From NCBI RefSeq assembly GCF_027595985.1, contig NC_073305.1:118824114-118888113 (forward strand): 64,000 nucleotides of DNA. The letters are read 5' to 3'. Positions within the stretch are counted from its first letter, which is position 1, and each line of letters begins with the position of its first letter. A program made the translations under genes and the position numbers. This stretch comes from Sorex araneus (taxonomy: Eukaryota; Chordata; Mammalia; Eulipotyphla; Soricidae). This document shows positions 57,604 to 64,000 of this stretch, one piece after another. The notes under the pieces were generated by a model. It had not been told where the DNA came from. It saw only the letters and a program-made list of their open reading frames with translations, and ran no database searches.

Positions 57604-57690
57604 CAATAAAAATAAAAATAATAATAACAATAATAATAGTAATAATAATAATAATTAGTAGTAGTAGTAGTAGTAGTAGCAGCAGTAAAC
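57604..57690. repeat. (AAT)n(AGT)n compound microsatellite
   Basis: Grows from the SINE tail: AAAT, AAT, AGT, AGC units. The Thr/Tyr-rich minus-strand ORF is its translation. Confidence 0.93.
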
Positions 57691-58261
57691 AAAAGAGTTG
57701 GAGAGTCTCTTAGTGCCAAATTTCCTTGTGTAAGTATGTTAAAAACAGACTTAATTTTATTTCCTAATGGTGAGTAAAAAAATGATCTATAAAAATTCAA
57801 GGAAACACTACATAACCTAACTATACAATGATTATAAATGTCTATTGCTATAGATTCCACATAGAATTCAAAAAGTTTACATTGTTTCCAAAAGGAGATT
57901 AAGATAATTTTCCTAGATTATACTCTGCAAACCATCACTTTTCCATACTTTCTTATGAAGCATACAAAAGCCTTATCTATGCTAGAACATTACTTTTATC
58001 TGATCATTATAATCAACTAGAATCCAGTACGTTTTGTCTATAGCACTAATTATTCAGTGAATTTCTTTATTCTCTGAACACAGTTCTAGATTATACCCAT
58101 AAATTATTCTGCATACTAGAAGTTATATGACCATGTTAACCATAAAAATATAATAAAACTAATTTTGTAGACTTAAGATGTTTCACTATTTAATATGTGA
58201 TGGGTCATTCGTTTATAACTTAAAATAATGAATTGATTGCTGCATTTTAAGAAATATTTCA
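57691..58261. other. AT-rich stretch
   Basis: Nothing recognised. Confidence 0.35.
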
Positions 58262-58394
58262 GGTGGCAGAGAGATAACACAGGGACTAATGTGCTTCTCT
58301 TTCATGCAGCCAATATTGTTTGAGTTCTTAGCACCACAGATGACTCTAGAGTATTATCAAGAACGGTCCCTGAACACAGAGTCAAGACTAAACC
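58262..58394 (+). mobile_element. Family A SINE, old, 3'-truncated
   Basis: 'gcagagagataacacaggga', 'atgcagccaatattgtttga' and 'cggtccctgaacacagagtc'. Directly followed by the next element. Confidence 0.6.
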
Positions 58395-58696
58395 TTGGTA
58401 TAAGAAAAGCATGGCATGATACTAACTCCCTAGGACTAGTTCACTGTTGGAAGCTTGCCACAAGTGGAGGTGCTGGTGGGAGGGTGAGTGCAGTTGATAT
58501 AGAGAAAGGACCACTATGACACTGATAGTTGGAAATGATCACTATGGACAAGAACTGAATGTATAAAGGGATATACACGATAACATTTCAGTACCTGTAA
58601 TTTGCAAACCACAATGCCCAGAAGAAGAGAAAGAGAAGGGAAGGAGGGTGTGGGGAGAGGGGGAAAAAAGAATACAGAGGGTTTGGGGGAGTGAGT

Positions 58697-58728
<32 letters not shown>

Positions 58729-58935
58729 CAGAGAGACAGAAATAAAGACAGAGATAAAGACAGAGACAGAGAAGAAAAGTGCCTGTCACAGAAGCGGGCT
58801 ACTGTAGATAGAGGGAAAACTGGGGACGTAATTGGTCAAAAGGTATACTGGTGAAGGGAGGGATGTTAGAAGATTGTATAACTAAAACCCAGTCTCTAAC
58901 TGTGTATCTCAATGGTGTATTTCAATTAAAAGGAA
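58395..58935 (+). mobile_element. PPT-rich 3'-terminal family with GAGACA expansion
   Basis: 'gtaatttgcaaaccacaatg' starts the common part. The purine tract is expanded into GA/GAGACA repeats (58615-58775). 'ggtgaagggagggatg' and 'ctgtgtatctcaatggtg' precede the A-rich end. Upstream 58395-58560 is probably more of the same element. Confidence 0.65.
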
Positions 58936-60251
58936 AAAGACTAAATTCTGTGCACCACTAAGAGACACCCCCCAACTAAAAATAACAAGAAAAAAAAAAC
59001 AAAGCAAATCTATCAAATAGTTCAGAGCTAAATTTGATAAATTTTTAATTTCCTACATTTTAACCTGATTATTTATTTCATACACTATATAAAGCTTAAC
59101 TATGATAGTCAAGTGTTATTGAGTAAGGTGAAGTTGAAGTTATAATTTGAATATAATAATCTTTACATTTAGGAGATGAAGTACTTATTATTTGATTTAT
59201 TTATTTTATTATTTACTTTTAGGTTATTTTGCAGATACATATAAGAGGATTGCAATTACATTTTTTCACTCTGAGAAACATCTAGCTAAAGCATGTTACT
59301 TTAGCTTGCTAGTTCATTTATCAATATCTGGCATATTGTAAGGGAGACCTTGAGAAAGAAGCTTTCTCAATGAAAAATTGAAATTCAGCTAGTCTTATTA
59401 CTAATGTAGTGAAGGGAGGAGGTGAAATAGTCTTTTATTCATTGTTAATGTCACACCAATACCCTAAGTATGGTCATCATCATCATCATCATTAAGAACT
59501 ACTTACTAAATGTCCATTTACTAAATGCTTTAATTGTTGGATCCCCTGGATTCCATCTGATGTAATTGCTGGTGGACACCTTCCCAATTAGATAATACAC
59601 ACTTCCTACATGGCAGCTGCCGGAAAAGAATGAATTGCAAAGCTGTAGTGTATTAGTCCCTTCTCAACCATTTCAAGTAAAACTTTTTCTAACTCTTCCT
59701 CTCTTTGACAAAAGAAGATGTAATATTATATTATTTCTTCAATAATCTAAATTACTAACTTGATAAAATATTTTTACTTTCTCAAGTAAGTATTGGTTAC
59801 TTAAAATTGACAACCAACATTGACCTTGCTTTCTAATAGTGTGAGTAAAATTTATCTTTCTTAGAAATAAATTAGCAGAATAAAAAAAATAATTGTTTAT
59901 GCACTATGCTTATCACTGTAACTATAGAAGAATAAGCCGTTCAAAAATAGTAGTCATTATACTGGATAGGAGTCTCCTGATTATATAGACATATTTCAGA
60001 CAGAGTTTTGTAGGCTTTAATGTAGACCTCCTTAGAATTCACTTATTTTCTGTTATTGTTAATAATAATATTCTCAAATACCTAAACCTTTTCTTCTTGT
60101 AATAGTCTAACAACAATTTACTAATTCAAGTTTTTAAAGTCAGTACTTCTTTTACATGCACTTATATTCATTTTATTGCAACAATTTTCAAATTTTATGT
60201 ATTTTCACTGAAACTTTAAAATTATAATATATTAACATTAACCTTATATCT
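58936..60251. other. AT-rich single-copy stretch
   Basis: Short (ATC)n at 59475-59492; otherwise nothing recognised. Confidence 0.4.
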
Positions 60252-60792
60252 GCTCCGAGTCTCTTGCCCGCACGCCTGGCTGTCTTCCTCTTGGAGGGGA
60301 TGGGCTCCAGCTTCCCTCCCCACCCCAGCAGAGCTCCCGACAGCCGAAGACCACCGGAACCTAGCCAAAGCCATGCTCAAGGCCCCTCTCCACAAGTTCA
60401 AACAGACCTCACGCATGAAGGTACCGGCAGAGGAACCCAGGTGTGTGTAATCCCATCAACAGCTAACATCCAGAGACTTAAAAGCAAGCTTCCAGAAGTA
60501 GGATATCTTATAACCTACTTCTTCCTCTGGGATAAACTAGCAAGCTACTGAGAGTTTCCTGCCCACTTGGGACAGCCTCTCAAGCTTCCCATGGTATATT
60601 CATATGCTAAAGCCAGTAACAAGCTGAATCTCATTCCCCTGACCCTGAAAGAGTCTCCAATGCAGCATCATTGGGAAGGCAGAGTGGAGAGAGGTTTCTA
60701 AAATCTCAGGGATAGGACGAATGGAGAGGTTACTGAGCCCGCTCGAGAAATCGACAATCAACAGGATTTCGTGATTCGTGATTATAGCTGCT
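60252..60792 (+). mobile_element. Family C long retroposon, plus-strand copy
   Basis: Starts near 'gagtctcttgcccgcacgcc', keeps 'gccatgctcaaggcccctctcc', 'ggcagaggaacccaggtgtg', 'gctagcaagctactgagag'-like sequence and the extra segment 'ctgaccctgaaagagtctcc'. It ends with 'cgctcgagaaatcgacaatc'. The middle third present at 5251-5940 is deleted. The 95-codon ORF is not maintained in other copies. Confidence 0.78.
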
Positions 60793-61496
60793 GTAAGCCC
60801 CTATATGATTGCAAACACATACAGCTTAATAATGCATTATTCAACTACAATTTAATGGTGTCATGATTTTTCTCATATTCCTTCTACTAAATATCTAGCA
60901 ACACTTTTTTTATATTTTTGCTCACAAGAAATTTTTAAAATATGTATAGCAAGATAATTATTCAATTTTACAATAAAGAATATAAATATGTCCCAACACT
61001 ATTTCAATAAATAAAAATATAACTTTACTTACCCTAAACGACATTCCCATAAACTCTTTTGGTCCCAAATATTCTTGACGTGAATTGATATCAATCCTTT
61101 AAAGTAAAATCATATCATTGTTTTCAGCTCCAAGTCCACAATTCCCTTATTAGAATAAAATCCTCTAGTTATTTTCATAGTTTGTCATGCTTTAAAACAT
61201 CTGGCTTCCAGTTGCTGCTCAAAATTTATCTTCTGCCACTCAGTACCCTCTTTATTCTGTTCCAACTATTCTGTCATCATTAAACTTACGTGAAAACTGC
61301 TAGCAAGCTCCCATCTCCAAATTTTTGTCACTTGATATATTCTGGCCCCAATCACTCTTTCCATATTTGTTTCACTTTTACTCTTCATTTAAATACCAGA
61401 ATGGGATCTTTGATCAAAGACTGCTTTCTAATGCAGCTAGTACTCTCACTTTATGTATATATTAAAATAGCATTTATGTGACTGATTAAGAACTTA
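60793..61496. other. AT-rich single-copy stretch
   Basis: No confident feature. Confidence 0.35.
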
Positions 61497-61504
61497 AGGT
61501 TGTT

Positions 61505-61580
61505 ATGTACTTTATTGAATGCCTATCATGTGCTGAGCATTTTATTTCATATTTGGAGTGTAACATAAAATGAGCTAGTC
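61505..61580 (-). mobile_element. MIR-like 3' fragment
   Basis: 'tttattgaatgcctatcatg' followed by 'tgctgagcattttatttcat' resembles the antisense MIR 3' end (cf. 'ttattgagcacctactatg'). Confidence 0.42.
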
Positions 61581-61796
61581 CATATTTTTTATCATGAGAA
61601 TAAATTTGACAGGAAGAAATAAATACCTTTATTTAGCCTGAAAAGGAAAAGATTCTGTCTACTACAAGAACAACAAATATAAAGACCCGTAGTTGAGTAA
61701 TACAATAGTCCACTATTATTATAAGCATAATTTGAAAATCAGATTAATTCTAAAATACATTTGTTATTTATAAATACAAAAGGATTAGAAGGATAA

Positions 61797-61915
61797 TACA
61801 AAAGTTATAGCACTACTCTTGAATGTGGCTGACCCTAGTTTGAACTCCCTTACTTTAATTGGTCCTTCAAATACTACCCTGAGCACTGCTGGGTGTGGCT
61901 TAGAAACAAACAGAA
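61797..61915 (+). mobile_element. Family A SINE, shortened
   Basis: 'aaagttatagcactactc', 'gtttgaactcccttac' and 'gagcactgctgggtgtggct'. The centre of the body is missing. Confidence 0.7.
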
Positions 61916-62575
61916 AGTAATTGAGATCTTTTTTGTGATAAAAATTTTATGATATTTTAATGATAATAACTTTGATGTTCAAATATTTTTTACTATATAG
62001 GAATATTATGCTTATTTAACATATGTAAGTTGAAATATTCATCAATCAACATAAATTTAAATTCTGCTACTTGAGTTGAAAAAGTAACAATACAATATTA
62101 TTCCTATCTCAGCATTTAGAACAGGTGGGTCTTACTTATGAAAGTAGGCATTTGTAATAGACCTTGAGCTACATGACTTTGAACTTCAATGCCAAGATTT
62201 TGGGGGCTCTGATTTTTTTGTGTGTTACTTTGTTGTTTTTTTTTTATCAGAGAACAGAGGACACAAAAAAATAAAAAGCAAATAATAAGTTACAACATAG
62301 TATTCACCAGGTCCCTCCAGGAAGAAAACAACCTAGAATGTTTTACATTTCTGATATAAAAAAAAATGGAATTGGCAAAGGAGGAAGAAACTGAATAAAC
62401 TTTTAAAGAGAAGTTAATGGTGAAATAATTTGATCAAAATAACAGAACCAGACGATGTTAAGTAATTGGGAACATTTGTTAAAATTCATGACAATGATTA
62501 ACTCACATATTATATTATGTATTTTTGTACTTTTTAATATTATGTAATTATCTTTAAGTTATTTATTTTGGGGAA
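61916..62575. other. AT-rich stretch
   Basis: T-run at 62236; nothing recognised. Confidence 0.35.
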
Positions 62576-62579
62576 GTGT

Positions 62580-62752
62580 GCGAGTGGGGAACAGGGAGGT
62601 CCTATACCAGACTGTGCTCAGGGCTTACTCCTGGTTACAGGTTAGGAATTATTCCTGGTAGAGCTTAGTTGACCACATGATGTATAGAAGGTGAAAGATG
62701 TAAGCTGTTTGGGTAAGTACAGGACTCTCTATACTATTTCTCTAGCCTGATC
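62580..62752 (-). mobile_element. Family A SINE, old
   Basis: 'gactgtgctcagggcttactc', 'gaattattcctggtagagct' and 'ctatactatttctctagcc'. Head-to-head with the next copy, about 20 bp apart. Confidence 0.75.
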
Positions 62753-62769
62753 TTAAAATTCTTATAACT

Positions 62770-62880
62770 TAGGGGGCAGAGAGACAGAGTAGTAAGCAGG
62801 GTACTTACCCTGCACTCAGTTCACCCAGGTTTGATCCATAGCACCCTTCCAGGTGTAACCCAAAAGCAAAAGCAAAAACA
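62770..62880 (+). mobile_element. Family A SINE, body deleted
   Basis: 'gggggcagagagacagagta', B box 'aggtttgatcc', then directly the tail 'ccaggtgtaacccaaaagc'. About 50 bp of body is missing. Confidence 0.78.
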
Positions 62881-63061
62881 TTCTTATAATACTTAGTTCA
62901 TAAAAGACTTGAAATGAGATTTAAATACATAAGAACGTCCAATAAGCTAAAGACAAGAATATTTTTTAGAGTTATAAACTATCAGGGAAAAATAAAACTG
63001 CAATAAAATGTCACTATTTATAAATGCAATGCAACTATATATAAATACTCCAATCCTATAT

Positions 63062-63300
63062 TAGAGCGATAACACAGCAGGTAGAGCATCTGCCCATTTG
63101 TGTTTCATTTCCCTGTCCCTCTTGAAGAAGCTCGGCAAGCTCCCGAGAGTATCCCACCCTCACGGCAGAGCCTGACAAGTTACCCATGGCTTATTCAATA
63201 TGCCAAAACAGTAACAACAAGTCTCACAATGGAGAAGTTACTGGTGCCCGCTTGAGCAAATCGATGAATAATGGGATGACTGTGCTACAGTGACAGTGCA
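63062..63300 (+). mobile_element. Family B SINE
   Basis: 'agagcgataacacagcaggt' through 'cggcagagcctgacaagtta' to 'gggatgactgtgctacagtg'. The B-box region is replaced by T-rich sequence ('gtttcatttccctgtccctc'). Confidence 0.88.
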
Positions 63301-63501
63301 TATATATCAATAATAGTATAAATCTGCTAATTTGTTGATGCTTCTATTGTACTAATAGAGTTATACACTATTAGTGTAATGTGTAAACACTCTTCATTTA
63401 TGGTTATTAATTATTACAATATCCCTAATATCCCCAATATCCCTAATTATTGTCTTAGGTTGGAAGAGTATTTTAAAAAGTTTTTGTGTCAAAAATATAT
63501 A

Positions 63502-63670
63502 CCCAGGAGCTGCAGCAATAGTACAGCAGGTAGGGAATTTGCCTTGCATGTGGCCGACCAGGGTTCGATTCCCAGCATCCCATATGGTCCTCTGAGCACT
63601 GCCAAGGGTGATTCCAGAGTGCAGAGCTAGGAGTAACCCCTGTGCATTTTCAGGCATGACCCAAAAAGAA
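63502..63670 (+). mobile_element. Family A SINE
   Basis: Near-consensus with B box GGTTCGATTCC, ending 'gcatgacccaaaaagaaa'. Followed by a TA microsatellite; the flanks share 'aaaatatata'. Confidence 0.92.
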
Positions 63671-64000
63671 AATATATATATACAAAATATATGTATATAT
63701 ATCCAAAATTATATGGAAGTGAGCAATTATTTTCCAGAAGGTGAACATTGATATAATCCCTATTAAATGTAAAAGAGAGTCCTTCTTTTTCCTTATCCAT
63801 ACAGTATTGGATTATAGTTTGTGTGTTTTAAAAAAAATTATCAATTTCAGATTTTATACAGAAAAAAATGTATCTAAATTATTTTTACTTATGTTATTAT
63901 AATACCTTTGTTTTTGCTTATTGAATACCAATATTTATTGCAATTTTATAAACTTAACTAATTTTGATCATTTTTCCCTAAATATTCTCATATTATTTTA
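63671..64000. other. AT-rich end of window
   Basis: TA tract at 63671-63705; nothing else recognised. Confidence 0.4.

Overview
The window looks like mammalian nuclear DNA, most likely from a shrew of the genus Sorex. The main evidence is dozens of copies of a tRNA-headed SINE (sense head like 'gggccagagcaatagcac', a GGTTCGATTCC B box, tail 'gggtgtgacccaaaaag') that I recognise from memory as the soricid SOR-type SINE. Background sequence is AT-rich, with long microsatellites, ancient mammal-wide repeats (L1 ORF2 remnants, a MER5A-like hAT relic, MIR-like shreds) and a processed RPL23A pseudogene. I find no bacterial or viral gene organisation and no convincing intact protein-coding gene. The window reads as intergenic or deep-intronic, and the longer ORFs are translated repeats or low complexity. 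Layout: 0-6.3 kb is SINE-rich, with a stack of two insertions sharing one target site (1483-2064), a 690-bp SINE-related long element (5251-5940) and a very young SINE with an 18-bp target duplication (6096-6303). 6.3-11 kb is mostly featureless. 11-18.2 kb holds old L1 pieces, a PPT-rich 3'-terminal retroposon family and a TCTA array. 18.6-25.5 kb is scattered SINEs. 25.5-26.2 kb holds a SINE joined end-to-end to a full-length RPL23A retrocopy. 31.7-32.6 kb holds a retrocopy of a class-II (ERVK/IAP-like) endogenous retrovirus transcript with visible U5, primer-binding site, polypurine tract, U3, TATA box and R. A second, R-only retrocopy lies at 55.4-55.6 kb inside a SINE. 34.0-35.2 kb is a GC-rich composite with internal repeats. 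41.9-42.8 kb is a GC-richer single-copy stretch that could be a conserved regulatory element. 51.9-52.7 kb is a 790-bp pure purine tract. 55.8-57.0 kb is a second GC-rich stretch with a 164-codon ORF of unknown meaning. 57-64 kb returns to SINEs and AT-rich DNA. The components do not form a pathway; what can be read is a history of retrotransposition. Several insertions can be ordered by nesting, and three loci (the RPL23A/SINE chimera, the LTR-R retrocopies and the shared-target SINE stack) bear on mechanism. All family names are from memory without database search, and repeat ends are accurate to about 10 bp unless a target-site duplication is given.
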